Part shown: positions 22,311 through 32,751 of the stretch, piece after piece
Position numbering within the stretch: the first letter of the stretch is position 1
Layout of the letters: each line of letters starts with the position of its first letter
Assembly (NCBI GenBank): GCA_947044405.1
Contig: CAMRHE010000156.1
Span: 4,465,001 to 4,529,000 of the forward strand
Length of the DNA stretch: 64,000 nt
Origin: Leptodactylus fallax
Lineage: Eukaryota; Chordata; Amphibia; Anura; Leptodactylidae
Reading direction: 5' to 3'
Translations under genes and position numbers: made by a program
Notes under the pieces: model-generated
What the model was told of the DNA's origin: nothing
The model's database searches: none
The model's input: only the letters and a program-made list of their open reading frames with translations

Positions 22311-22625
22311 GGGGTGTTTACACTACCGTTGGTGACCGTCAGTAGTGTCCATAGCTATTGTCCGTTACAAGATTTTTGCATCGGACACTAGCTGAACCGC
22401 CATAAATCCCTTAAATTTTCCATTCATTTCAATGGGTTTTTATATTGTGTCCGTTAGTTTCCGTTTTTGTCCGTTTACACCCAATCCGTCAGAAGTCCGT
22501 TTTTTTTTCGCGGACAAAAAATCCTACATGCAGGACTTTTTTGTCCGTTTGGAAAAACGGATTCTTGACGGAAAGCAAGTGTCCATTATTTTTTTTAACA
22601 TTGAAGTCTATGGGTAACGGACTTA
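22311..22625. repeat. Third, diverged MITE of the TGTCCGTTA family
   Basis: Starts GGGGTGTTTACACTACCGTTGG and continues with GTCCGTT motifs in both orientations, related to but longer than the two preceding units. It ends at the TA where a Tc1 element inserted, and the other half appears to resume at 24192. Confidence 0.45.
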
Positions 22626-24189
22626 CAATGGGGAAAAAAAGTATTTAGTCAGCCACCAATTGTGCAAGTTCTCCCACTTAAAAAGATGAGAGAGGCCTGT
22701 AATTGACGTCATAGGTAAACCTCAACTATGAGAGACAAAATGAGAAAACAAATCCAGAAAATCACATTGTCTGATTTTTAAAGAATTTATTTGCAAATTA
22801 TGGTGGAAAATAAGTATTTGGTAAATAACAAAAGCTCATCTCAATACTTTGTTATATATCCTTTGTTGGCAATGACAGAGGTCAAACGTTTTCTGTAAGT
22901 CTTCAAAAGGTTGGCACACACTGTTGCTGGTATGTTGGCCCATTCCTCCATGCAGATCTCCTATAGAGCAGTGATGTTTTGGGGCTGTTGCTGGGCAACA
23001 CGGACTTTCAACTCCCTCCAAAGGTTTTCAATGGGGTTGAGATCTGGAGACTGGCTAGGCCACTCCAGGACCTTGAAATGCTTCTTACGAAGCAACACCT
23101 TTGTTGCCCTGGCGGTGTGTTTGGGATCATTATCATGCTGAATGACCCAGCCACGTTTCATCTTCAATGCCCTTGCTGATGGAAGGAGGTTTGCTCTCAA
23201 AATCTCACGATACATGGCCCCATTCATTCTTTCATGTACACGGATCAGTCATCCTGGTCCCTTTGCAGCGAAACAGCCCCAAAGCATGATGATACCACAC
23301 CCATGCTTCACAGCAAGTATGGTGTTCTTTGGATGCAACTCAGCATTCACTCTCCTCCAAACACGACGAGTTGTGTTTCTACCAAACAGTTCTACTTTGG
23401 TTTCATCTGACCATATGACATTCTCCCAATACTCTTCTAGAACATCCAAATGCTCTCTAGCAAATTTCAGACGGGCCCGGATATGTACTGGCTTAAGCAG
23501 GGGAACATGTCTGGCACTGTAGGATCTGAGTCCCTGGTGGCGTAGTGTGTTACTGACGGTAGCCTTTGTTACGTTAGTCCCAGCTTTCTGCAGGTCATTC
23601 ACTAGGTCCCCCCGTGTGGTTCTGGGATTTTTGCTCACCGTTCTTGTGATCATTTTGACCCCACGGGGTGAGATCTTGCGTGGAGCCCCTGACCAAGGGA
23701 GATTATCAGTGGTCTTGTATGTCTTCCATTTTCTAATTATTGCTGCCACAGATGATTTCTTCACTCCAAGCTGCTTGCCTATTGCAGATTCAATCTTCCC
23801 AGCCTGGTGCAGGTCTACAATTTTGTTTCTGGTGTCCCTCCACAGCTCTTTGGTCTTCACCATAGTGGAGTTTGGAGTGTGACTGTTTGAGGTTGTGGAC
23901 AGGTGTCTTATACTGATAACAATTTCAAACAGGTGCCATTACTACAGGTAATGAATGGAGGACAGAGGAGCTTCTTAAAGAAGAAGTTACAGGTCTGTGA
24001 GAGCCAGAAATCTCGCTTGTTTGTAGGTGACCAAATACTTATTTTCCACCGTAATTTGCAAATAAATTCTTTAAAAATCAGACAATGTGATTTTCTGGAT
24101 TTGTTTTCTCATTTTGTCTCTCATAGGTCTCTCATAAGTGGGAGAACTTGCAGAATTGGTGGCTGACTAAATACTTTTTTTCCCCACTG
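22626..24189 (-). mobile_element. Tc1-type DNA transposon (copy 3), complete ends
   Basis: TA duplications flank it (22624-22625 and 24190-24191). Tips are CAATGGGGAAAAAAAG on the left and its inverted form on the right. Inverted repeats cover about 22626-22821 and 24030-24189; the left one has about 40 extra internal bases (GTAATTGACGTCATAGG region) missing on the right. The length (1564 bases) is normal for Tc1. Confidence 0.92.
22841..23863 (-). pseudogene. Tc1 transposase with two in-frame stops
   Basis: One continuous minus-strand frame from ATG 23863 to TGA 22841-22843, 340 codons. The N-terminal paired-type DNA-binding region ('[20 protein letters not shown]', '[13 protein letters not shown]', 'APRKISPR') is followed by the catalytic domain: Asp in '[13 protein letters not shown]', Asp in '[10 protein letters not shown]', Glu in 'DLNPIENLW', with D-D34-E spacing. 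Only two lesions are visible, a TGA at 23249-23251 and a TAG near 22961-22963, both in frame. This is the best-preserved Tc1 transposase in the window but is still disabled. Confidence 0.93.
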
Positions 24190-24191
24190 TA

Positions 24192-25027
24192 GGTCTTTGC
24201 TAACCGACTTTTTCCAACCCTGCAAGACTAACTGGAAAGCAAAATTTTGATGACGTCGGGTAAGCCCAACATTTTTAGTCCAAAAGCCACACCCGAAAGG
24301 AGTTTACCCACAGTAACCGCCGACACACCTGAAGACCCCGCTGTTGCAGGAACAGATGAGACATCCTGGGCTGTGGGTACAGATCATTCGCTCCGTCTCC
24401 GTGACTTCTGTCCTCTCAAGATAGCTTGTACATCGATGATACGAGTCGGGTGACGAAGAAGGGGAAAGTCACACCGACAGCCCACGCTCTGAGCTTCAAG
24501 AACGCCTTCTTTCCCACCGATGATTGAGAGCTATAATGACTACGTCTGCTCCCAGAAAGCGAGCAGCTGCAAGTATGGTGACGCCTTGATAAGGAGCCTC
24601 TCCGTGAACCAAGACATCTATGATGGCGGCTACTGGAGCTAATGAAAACCCCTGATGAACAAGCAGCAGCCACCACCGGCCCAGCAAACAGGCCTAGGAG
24701 CCGCGTGGCCAGACCACCTGGCATAATGGTCTTGGAATTCCAATGCAAAAGGTCAATCTCATTTGCATATGCAGTAAATGTCAAACTCATTTGCATATGC
24801 CACTGACAATATTATGATTTTTAAACCCTGGAAACCCTTTTAATGCCCCTTTAATAAACCTTATTCCCAGCCTTGTGTATCTTTATCTTATTACATTCTC
24901 TTTCATAGAATTTCCTGTAAGATATGAGACATCAGTGTGAAGCCCTGTGATTGGATGAAAGCATAAGGGCTTGTGATGACTTTTACATAGGTTACGGGGT
25001 TGCAAAATGACATATAATACCTTATAT
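24192..25027. other. Unassigned stretch with paired octamer motifs
   Basis: No protein-like frame was recognised; a 126-codon minus frame (24416-24796) is Ser/Arg-rich and has no known counterpart. A 28-base direct repeat at 24752-24779 and 24780-24807 carries the octamer ATTTGCAT twice (24761-24768 and 24789-24796). Poly(A)-type signals AATAAA occur near 24850. The stretch may be a MITE or an LTR end. Confidence 0.35.
24752..24807. promoter_or_regulatory. Tandem octamer (ATTTGCAT) motifs
   Basis: Two direct 28-base copies, GTCAATCTCATTTGCATATG and GTCAAACTCATTTGCATATG, each contain a perfect POU-factor octamer. Helical spacing is just under three turns. Whether it is used is unknown; it may be regulatory sequence of a mobile element. 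Confidence 0.35.
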
Positions 25028-25031
25028 ATAG

Positions 25032-26034
25032 TGTAGCCCTATTTGGGGGGGGGTATGAGTATTATCCCTCCCGCAACAGACTCTGGCGCTGACCTGTGTG
25101 TATAATGGGACCTGAAGCCTTCGCTGAAGGGAAGAGTGGGAACATATATGAAATATATCAGTGCCTCCACCCAGGATAGAGCCTCTGTATTACAGGGAGG
25201 ATCTCTTACTGGGACTTACCCATGAAGTACAGTTAGTAGCCTTAACAAGGATCACTGTACTAATCTCACAGTCTGAAGAATACATACAGATACCACATAA
25301 GGTTATAACAGTAGCTTTATAAGAATCAACAGGGTAATAATACATACATACAATATACTCAGAACACAGCAATACTACAACAACCAGCAAGTCCTCAACC
25401 GTCTTAGGTTATATACCCGGGTATATATATAGATATATAGCAAGAGTCCAGTGCACAATACCTCCAGGCAACAGAAGAGATGCAGGGGCCCCTGTGGATG
25501 ACTGTGGATCCTCGGATTCTTCCAGGAGATGACAGACAGCCGATCAGGAGATGATGATGATGGTGAGATTCTTCACAGGCAGCAAACAGGGCGACGGTGA
25601 CGGCAGTAGATGCAGGCCTGACTACCCTAACACTGAGTCCTTAACCTGCCAGCTAAACTACTAGTGCCACCGGGCCTCTAACTAGCTAGTTGGCCTTCGG
25701 AAGCCTAACCTATCACTGCCCTGAACTATATATATATTGATCCCTAACTACGGTTACTAGCTAGGTCCTGTGAGTATATAGGGGGTAACACATACCTAAC
25801 TATATACTGTGAAGTAAAGAGGAACAAGTGGCTCTTAGACTCCCCCAGACATAACATGTCTGTCTCAGCAGCTCTGCTCACATCTCTCCCCCCAGCAGCT
25901 CTGCCTCACATGTGTCTGACTCACTGTATTTACAAAACAAAACTTGCACTAAATGCCTGGGGTCTCTGAAGCCAAACTGCAGGGGCAAAGAAGCCAGATA
26001 CATTATATACTAGTAGAAATGGCAGTTCCCTACA
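25032..26034 (-). repeat. gypsy 3' LTR
   Basis: Plus-strand ends are TGTAGCCC and TTCCCTACA. It is the downstream LTR relative to the minus-strand gene. It contains a purine-poor 5' third with repeated AGTATATA-like tracts that could supply a promoter on the minus strand (near 26005-26012, TATATAC). It is 1003 bases long. Confidence 0.95.
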
Positions 26035-26046
26035 CTCTCCCTCTGG
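26035..26046 (-). other. Polypurine tract of gypsy element
   Basis: On the minus strand CCAGAGGGAGAG lies directly before the 3' LTR, the place where plus-strand DNA synthesis is primed during reverse transcription. Confidence 0.75.
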
Positions 26047-26222
26047 TGAAATCTTTACGTCACATCAAAGACATACAAAGTCATAGTATACAGTCAACAG
26101 TACCAATGACAATATCAATATGGTTGCTTTTGCATTTACAGAGTCACAACAGGTTAATAGGTATACATGCCAGCAGGAGCGAAAATTGGTAACATATTGA
26201 CCAAAGTGGACACTGCACCCAC

Positions 26223-29200
26223 TCAAGCATGGTATAAATGAGGCTGAGTAGTAAATCTGGGGTCCCCCAAACTATCATATGTCAGCATAGGTGGAGGGTG
26301 TCTAATTCTCTCTCCTCTCCGTACCTCTCTCTGAGGTAAACTAGCATGTCCAGGCCCTAAACTAGGGTTGTCTGCCATGGGAGGGGATGGTGCTGGTGGC
26401 GTAGGAGAGCTAGATCCCTGCTCATCTGTAGACACAGATCTAGGTACGAATTCTGGAGTTTGAGGGTTCATAGGTCTCCCTGAAGGAGAAGATACTGGTG
26501 ATCTAGGAACGTCAGGAGCCACAGTCCAATCACTCTCAGGAGTTTCAGGAAGGTCAGGTGGAATATCGGCTAAGGACTGTGGAGAATCGCAGGCCGAGCC
26601 ATCATTGGAGATATCCATACCATCAATCTGAGGTACAGGCAACAAATGATTTCTATGCCAAGTCCTGATCCTCCCGTCCCGTCCTTTTATCTTGTAGACT
26701 GGTATTCCAGGCAACCGATCTACCACTGTAAAGAGTTCACTCCGCCATCGATCAGCCAGCTTATGTTTTGCAGATGCTCCCAAATTCCGTAGCAGAACAT
26801 GGTCCCCAGGGTTCAATTCTCGGTATCTTACTCGAAGATCAAATCTCCTTTTATTTCCTTCATTCACTTTGGCCGCATTTTCCTCAGCCAGCTGATAAGC
26901 ACTCTTAAGCGTTTCTTTCAAACGTGCCACGTATCGGTAATGATCTCGATGACTGATACCATCGGTAGAGACTCCCAACAAGATGTCAATAGGTAGCCTA
27001 GGCTCTCTTCCAAACATCAGAAAGTATGGTGAATATCCTGTGCTCTCGTGCCTTGTACTATTATAGGCATGCACCATAGCCTCCACTTTTCGACTCCAGG
27101 ATCGCTTATCCTCAATTCGTAAGGTACCAAGCATATCAAGTAAAGTCCTGTTAAATCTTTCAGGAAGGGCATCTCCCTCTGGATGGTAAGGCGTCGTCCG
27201 ACTTTTGCGGATGTTCAACAACTGAAGTAACTCTTTGATCAGGTTACTCTCAAAATCCCGGCCTTGATCAGAATGCATCCGGTGTGGTAAGCCATAATGG
27301 ATAAAATACTTTTCCCAAAGCACTCTTGCAACAGTGACTGCTTTTTGATCCTTAGTCGGAAAGGCTTGAGCATATCGTGTGAAGTGATCAGTCACCACCA
27401 ATACATTTCCAAATCCTCTGGAGTCGTTGTCAATACAAAGGAAATCTATGCAGACAAGATCCATGGGGCCCGAACTCTTCAAGTGTCCCATGAAGGCCGC
27501 TCGAACCGGGACAGTCTTCCTCTGCAAACATCTGCGACAGCACCTACACAGACGAGTCACGGTATCTCTCATTTTGGGCCAGTAGAATCGGTCTTGTATT
27601 AGGCCATAAGTCTTCTCAGGTCCCAAATGACCATGATAATCATGCAGACTTCGGAAAATCATCTTCTGAAAGCAGCTTGGAATAACTAGTTGGCGCCTTC
27701 CAGGGTGATCATGATACAGCACCACACGATAAAGTAGGCCATTGTCTATTTCAAACTTCTCCCAATCTCGTAGAAGTTGACTGCATTCAGAGGGTAGGGA
27801 TGTCTTTAACATTTCTCTGTCTTGAGAACTCACTGCTTGATAAAGAGGTCCAATTAAAGGATCAGTCTTTTGACTCCAGATCATTCGCTTTGAAGATATA
27901 GAACAACTCTCAAAGGATCCTAAAGCGGCAGGGTAGGCAAACATGTCTGGTACAGCTTCGGGACCTCCCCCAATAGAGTCAATAAGCCGAGTTTCAGAAA
28001 AGGCTACTCGGTCTTCAACTACAGCAGCCATGGCACACAAAGCTCCTACTCCAGGACTTGGCACTTCTTCCCATTCATCCACTACTTCCGGACTAGGTAA
28101 TCCAGGCCGTCTTGATAGAGCATCTGCCCCAATGTTCTTAGGCCCCGATTTATACTTGAGTGTGAATTGGTAGTTGGATAAAGCTGCCAACCAGCGATGT
28201 CCTGTAGCATCGAGTTTAGCGGTTGACAAAACGTATGTCAGTGGATTGTTGTCTGTTCTTACTTCAAACGTGGCTCCGTATAAATAGTCATGTAATTTAT
28301 CAACAATGGCCCACTTGAGCGCCAAAAACTCCAATTTATGTACTGGATAATTTTTCTCGCTGGGAGAAAGACTTCGACTTATGAAAGCTATGGGCCGTAA
28401 CCCGGCCGGGTATTCTTGGTGCAGCACGCCACCTAATCCTTCAAAGCTGGCATCTACATGTAGCACATATGGCTTATGTGCATCAGCATAAGCCAGAACG
28501 GGAGCTTCTGTCAATTTCTTCTTCAACAACTTAAATGCTTCTTCACCATCCGCAGTCCACCTATCGCCAAAAAGGCTTTTGGAAGACCCTTTCTTCTTTC
28601 CCGGATCTCCTGCATCACTCTTCAACAGGTCGAGGAGGGCTCGAGCAATTTTTGAATATCCTTCCACAAATCGTCGATAGAATCCACAAAACCCCAAGAA
28701 AGATTGCAACTCCGTAATATTTTGCGGTCGGGGCCAATTCACCACAGCTTCAATCTTACCAGGATCGGTAGCAACTCCTTCAGCAGAAACAATATGACCT
28801 ACATAAGTGACCGAAGATCTACAAAATTTGCATTTGTCAGCCGACAACTTCAGCCCCTCTTCTTTTAAGCGATGGAGTACTCTCATGAGTCGTTCTTCAT
28901 GTTCTTCCAGCGTCTTTCCAAACACAATAATGTCATCAAGATATACAAGGCATTCCCGGGGCACTAAATCACCTAACACTCTTTCCATCAACCTTTGGAA
29001 CGTTGCTGGCGCACCTTTTGTACCTTGCGGCATACGAGTGAACTGAAAGAAACCCAAGGGGCATATGAAGGCTGTCTTTTCCTGATCCTCAGGTGCCATT
29101 GGGACTTGATAGTATCCCGATCTTAGGTCCAGCACTGTGAACCAACAGTTTCCATTCAGAGCTTCCAGAGCTTCTTCAATTCTCGGCAGTGTATACTGAT

Positions 29201-31391
29201 CAGGTAAGGTTCTCCGGTTCAGAGTTCTGTAATCCACACATAGGCGAATTGCTCCAGATTTTTTTCTTACCACCACAATAGGTGAGGCATAGGGGCTCTT
29301 ACTGTCCACAATGATCCCCTGACCTTTCATTTGCTGTAGAGTCTGTCTTAACTCATCAACATCCTTTGGAGCAACTCTCCGTGGTCGCTCCCGGAAGGGA
29401 GTAGAATCGGTCAATCGGAAAGTGTGTTGAGCACTTTTAGCACAACCTACATCCATATCATCCATGGAGAACACTTCCGATAATTCAGACAACTTCTGTG
29501 TCAGTCGCTGATTCCAGGCCTCTGGTAAATGTGGATCACTCAAGTCAAGATTGAGATTAGGGATTGCATCTCGGATTTGAATCCTGCACACTTCAGCGTA
29601 TGGATTTACTCCAAGCACAGGGTAGCAGTGGGCCACATTCTGGTATGGTCCAATTACAATCGGATGCGGTGAACAGTTCCTCACTGTCACACAGGTAGAT
29701 AACTCCACTTTATTTCTCCAGTCCTTTCTCTCTGGGATCACCATCCAGCCATTCTGGTTAATCATTTCTTCAGGGGTTTCCATAAGGACATAACTCCCCC
29801 CTTCAAGCAAATCGGGAGCAATGCTGGAGGCTACTCTCAGAATTCTCTCCCCGCCGGCAGGAACTTCCACGGTTCTCTCACCGATATGATATACCATTCC
29901 ATGTCGATAGCCAGTAGACAGGGCATCACAGAGTTCTCTAAGATCAGAAGATATATTCACCGGCTGAGCTGCAGGGTTCCAATCTCTTCCAAGAAACTTC
30001 TGAAAAGCATAATGCACTGCGGGACAATTAGTGCCAAGTATCACAGGAGCTGCACAAGAATCCCCTGTATCAGGACAGACAAGAGCCGTAATCTTCATGG
30101 GAGCGACACTCTGATCTTCTAATTCAGGGACAGCTATAACTACTTGTAGGCTGCCATCTACAGGATATGATCCTGAATTAAGCCCCCACAATTTCATTTG
30201 TCCCGTAGACTGAAGAGGTATATCCCTCAGATACTTTTGGTAGAACGAGCGATAAATCAGGGTCACTTGAGATCCTGTATCAAACAGGGCAGGAGCGGCA
30301 TGACCATTGACAGTGACTTTGACAACGGACCTGGAGCCCACGATAGCGCCTCTGGTCTTTACTCGGCCCGCCTTCCTTCGGTGTCTTTGATTCTGAATAG
30401 AGAAGACAGCACTGTGTCTCAATCCCTCACTGTCCTCCGTACACTGTCTGGCAGTATGGCCCGTCTGACCACATTTATAACAGGTTCTAGCATCCTTCCT
30501 CCATTGAGTGGCAGTGGGTGGAGTGGCGGACTGTCTAAGTTCTGACCGCTCCGCTGGTTTGTCCTTGTTTGAATTAGGAACAACATCTTCTTTAGAGATG
30601 CTTTTCGCTTTCTTAGGGGTACTAAAACTAATGTCAGCTTCTTGTTTCTTCACTAACTTCATTAAGTCAGGAAATGGAAGGACTCTATCAGATAGTAAGA
30701 CCTTGAGTACTTGAGCAAGAGGATGATGAGGTTGTAACCCTCTCACCAACTGACTGGTTCTCATAGCGTCTACCTCTGAAGTAGATATAGCTGCGTGGTA
30801 CACCAAACGTGAAAGAAGTAGCTGTAAACGGTTAATAAAAGTAGAGACATTTTCCCCTTCTTTTTGACGAACCATTCGGTAATCAGCAACCATCTGGGCA
30901 AGGTCATAGTATGGCTCAAAGTGATCAGACAGTACTTGTATATAGTCCAATGCACTCACTCCTTCATGAGAGTCTCTGTACAAGCGGATCAATTCTGCAG
31001 CAGGAGACCGCAAACTTTCACTGATACGCTGCCGCTTGCCTTCTTCAGAGCAAGACCATTCCTTCAGGCATTGGAGAGTATGTTCTTTCCATATCTCAAA
31101 GTTTTCCTCCCCTTGTGGTACTGGGACATTACCAGAGAATACTTTTAGTTTCTTGTAGTGAGTGGCCTGCAGGCCCTGAGCTAACATTTCAGTCAGCCTG
31201 GCTAAAGTGCTAATAGCACTGTCACTAGAGGAACTGCTAGCGACGGCCATACTGGGGGGGTAACTGGCTGAGCGGGGTTCTTCCTTTACCTGAACCAGGG
31301 GAGGAACAGGAGGTCGGTAATCCCATGTAGTAGCTAGTGGGAGGTTCCCCTCTGAGCTATATCGCTTCTCCATATCAATGACTATTCCCAC
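26223..31391 (-). CDS. Gag-Pol polyprotein of Ty3/gypsy retrotransposon
   Basis: An uninterrupted 1722-codon frame. Gag comes first: a capsid-like region (about residues 80-240, 'KLKVFSGNVPVPQGEENFEIW') that resembles the PNMA/ZCCHC12 gag fold, then one zinc knuckle 'CYKCGQTGHTARQC' (about 304). The aspartic protease has 'LFDTGSQVT' (about 369). The RT has 'FTRMPQGTKGAPATFQ' and catalytic 'YLDDI' (about 816), the RNase H 'HVDASFEG' (about 977). The integrase has the HHCC finger (C residues near 1279), and Asp about 1315, Asp in 'HSDQG' and Glu in 'PERFNRT'. No chromodomain is seen. Gag and pol share one frame, so no frameshift is needed. The start lies 26 bases from the LTR; Met 31373 is an alternative. 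Integration and reverse transcription occur through virus-like particles. Confidence 0.96.
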   Translation of the reverse strand: MGIVIDMEKRYSSEGNLPLATTWDYRPPVPPLVQVKEEPRSASYPPSMAVASSSSSDSAISTLARLTEMLAQGLQATHYKKLKVFSGNVPVPQGEENFEIWKEHTLQCLKEWSCSEEGKRQRISESLRSPAAELIRLYRDSHEGVSALDYIQVLSDHFEPYYDLAQMVADYRMVRQKEGENVSTFINRLQLLLSRLVYHAAISTSEVDAMRTSQLVRGLQPHHPLAQVLKVLLSDRVLPFPDLMKLVKKQEADISFSTPKKAKSISKEDVVPNSNKDKPAERSELRQSATPPTATQWRKDARTCYKCGQTGHTARQCTEDSEGLRHSAVFSIQNQRHRRKAGRVKTRGAIVGSRSVVKVTVNGHAAPALFDTGSQVTLIYRSFYQKYLRDIPLQSTGQMKLWGLNSGSYPVDGSLQVVIAVPELEDQSVAPMKITALVCPDTGDSCAAPVILGTNCPAVHYAFQKFLGRDWNPAAQPVNISSDLRELCDALSTGYRHGMVYHIGERTVEVPAGGERILRVASSIAPDLLEGGSYVLMETPEEMINQNGWMVIPERKDWRNKVELSTCVTVRNCSPHPIVIGPYQNVAHCYPVLGVNPYAEVCRIQIRDAIPNLNLDLSDPHLPEAWNQRLTQKLSELSEVFSMDDMDVGCAKSAQHTFRLTDSTPFRERPRRVAPKDVDELRQTLQQMKGQGIIVDSKSPYASPIVVVRKKSGAIRLCVDYRTLNRRTLPDQYTLPRIEEALEALNGNCWFTVLDLRSGYYQVPMAPEDQEKTAFICPLGFFQFTRMPQGTKGAPATFQRLMERVLGDLVPRECLVYLDDIIVFGKTLEEHEERLMRVLHRLKEEGLKLSADKCKFCRSSVTYVGHIVSAEGVATDPGKIEAVVNWPRPQNITELQSFLGFCGFYRRFVEGYSKIARALLDLLKSDAGDPGKKKGSSKSLFGDRWTADGEEAFKLLKKKLTEAPVLAYADAHKPYVLHVDASFEGLGGVLHQEYPAGLRPIAFISRSLSPSEKNYPVHKLEFLALKWAIVDKLHDYLYGATFEVRTDNNPLTYVLSTAKLDATGHRWLAALSNYQFTLKYKSGPKNIGADALSRRPGLPSPEVVDEWEEVPSPGVGALCAMAAVVEDRVAFSETRLIDSIGGGPEAVPDMFAYPAALGSFESCSISSKRMIWSQKTDPLIGPLYQAVSSQDREMLKTSLPSECSQLLRDWEKFEIDNGLLYRVVLYHDHPGRRQLVIPSCFQKMIFRSLHDYHGHLGPEKTYGLIQDRFYWPKMRDTVTRLCRCCRRCLQRKTVPVRAAFMGHLKSSGPMDLVCIDFLCIDNDSRGFGNVLVVTDHFTRYAQAFPTKDQKAVTVARVLWEKYFIHYGLPHRMHSDQGRDFESNLIKELLQLLNIRKSRTTPYHPEGDALPERFNRTLLDMLGTLRIEDKRSWSRKVEAMVHAYNSTRHESTGYSPYFLMFGREPRLPIDILLGVSTDGISHRDHYRYVARLKETLKSAYQLAEENAAKVNEGNKRRFDLRVRYRELNPGDHVLLRNLGASAKHKLADRWRSELFTVVDRLPGIPVYKIKGRDGRIRTWHRNHLLPVPQIDGMDISNDGSACDSPQSLADIPPDLPETPESDWTVAPDVPRSPVSSPSGRPMNPQTPEFVPRSVSTDEQGSSSPTPPAPSPPMADNPSLGPGHASLPQREVRRGERIRHPPPMLTYDSLGDPRFTTQPHLYHA

Positions 31392-31417
31392 TTCTAAATC
31401 TCAGCAGTGCCTCCAAA
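31392..31417 (-). other. Primer-binding-site region of gypsy element
   Basis: On the minus strand, TGGAGGCACTGCTGAGAT begins two bases after the 5' LTR end, giving the TGG expected to pair with a tRNA CCA end. I could not match it to a particular tRNA. Only 26 bases separate LTR and start codon, so the whole leader is essentially the primer site. Confidence 0.65.
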
Positions 31418-32419
31418 TGTAGCCCTATTTGGGGGGGGTATGAGTATTATCCCTCCCGCAACAGACTCTGGCGCTGACCTGTGTGTATAATGGGACCTGA
31501 AGCCTTCGCTGAAGGGAAGAGTGGGAACATATATGAAATATATCAGTGCCTCCACCCAGGATAGAGCCTCTGTATTACAGGGAGGATCTCTTACTGGGAC
31601 TTACCCATGAAGTACAGTTAGTAGCCTTAACAAGGATCACTGTACTAATCTCACAGTCTGAAGAATACATACAGATACCACATAAGGTTATAACAGTAGC
31701 TTTATAAGAATCAACAGGGTAATAATACATACATACAATATACTCAGAACACAGCAATACTACAACAACCAGCAAGTCCTCAACCGTCTTAGGTTATATA
31801 CCCGGGTATATATATAGATATATAGCAAGAGTCCAGTGCACAATACCTCCAGGCAACAGAAGAGATGCAGGGGCCCCTGTGGTTGACTGTGGATCCTCGG
31901 ATTCTTCCAGGAGATGACAGACAGCCGATCAGGAGATGATGATGATGGTGAGATTCTTCACAGGCAGCAAACAGGGCGACGGTGACGGCAGTAGATGCAG
32001 GCCTGACTACCCTAACACTGAGTCCTTAACCTGCCAGCTAAACTACTAGTGCCACCGGGCCTCTAACTAGCTAGTTGGCCTTCGGAAGCCTAACCTATCA
32101 CTGCCCTGAACTATATATATATTGATCCCTAACTACGGTTACTAGCTAGGTCCTGTGAGTATATAGGGGGTAACACATACCTAACTATATACTGTGAAGT
32201 AAAGAGGAACAAGTGGCTCTTAGACTCCCCCAGACATAACATGTCTGTCTCAGCAGCTCTGCTCACATCTCTCCCCCCAGCAGCTCTGCCTCACATGTGT
32301 CTGACTCACTGTATTTACAAAACAAAACTTGCACTAAATGCCTGGGGTCTCTGAAGCCAAACTGCAGGGGCAAAGAAGCCAGATACATTATATACTAGTA
32401 GAAATGGCAGTTCCCTACA
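31418..32419 (-). repeat. gypsy 5' LTR
   Basis: 1002 bases, the upstream LTR for the minus-strand gene, with the same ends as the 3' LTR. The transcript would start within it. Near identity to 25032-26034 is visible across the entire length. Confidence 0.95.
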
Positions 32420-32423
32420 ATAG

Positions 32424-32698
32424 TAATGTACAGTAGAGGATATATTACAATGTGCACAATACGCACCTCAGTTAAACCTTCCTAACAATTACTGACAAAA
32501 TACCAGAAGGAACTGCTTTCATCTTTTCACATCTTTCAAAACAAGGTTCTGCAATTGTGAACACCATATTTATCAAAAACACTTAACCCCTTGTTGACAC
32601 TTGTTGGTGTAAAGTAAAAAAAAATGCCTGCACTGGAATATACATAAATATATATTTCAAATTAGTGCCAAATCACTCCCAGACAGTCCTACAACAGC

Positions 32699-32748
<50 letters not shown>
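32424..32748. repeat. Unassigned flank ending in a (TA)n microsatellite
   Basis: No coding sequence. From about 32703 to 32748 the sequence is a pure TA dinucleotide run of some 23 units, into which the next Tc1 element inserted. Confidence 0.7.

Positions 32749-32751
<3 letters not shown>

Larger units (their letters stand above)
25032..32419 (-). mobile_element. Complete Ty3/gypsy LTR retrotransposon
   Basis: Two LTRs of about 1.0 kb bracket one gag-pol frame on the minus strand. It is flanked by the 4-bp direct repeat ATAG (25028-25031 and 32420-32423). The LTRs are nearly identical, with differences seen only in the length of one G-run (9 versus 8) and one base in GTGGATGACTG versus GTGGTTGACTG. 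The intact frame and LTR identity show a recent insertion that may still be able to move. Confidence 0.96.

Noticed and set aside
24416..24796. 126-codon minus frame
   Set aside because: Low-complexity Ser/Arg/Cys composition with no start context, no homology recognised, and it overlaps the octamer repeats.
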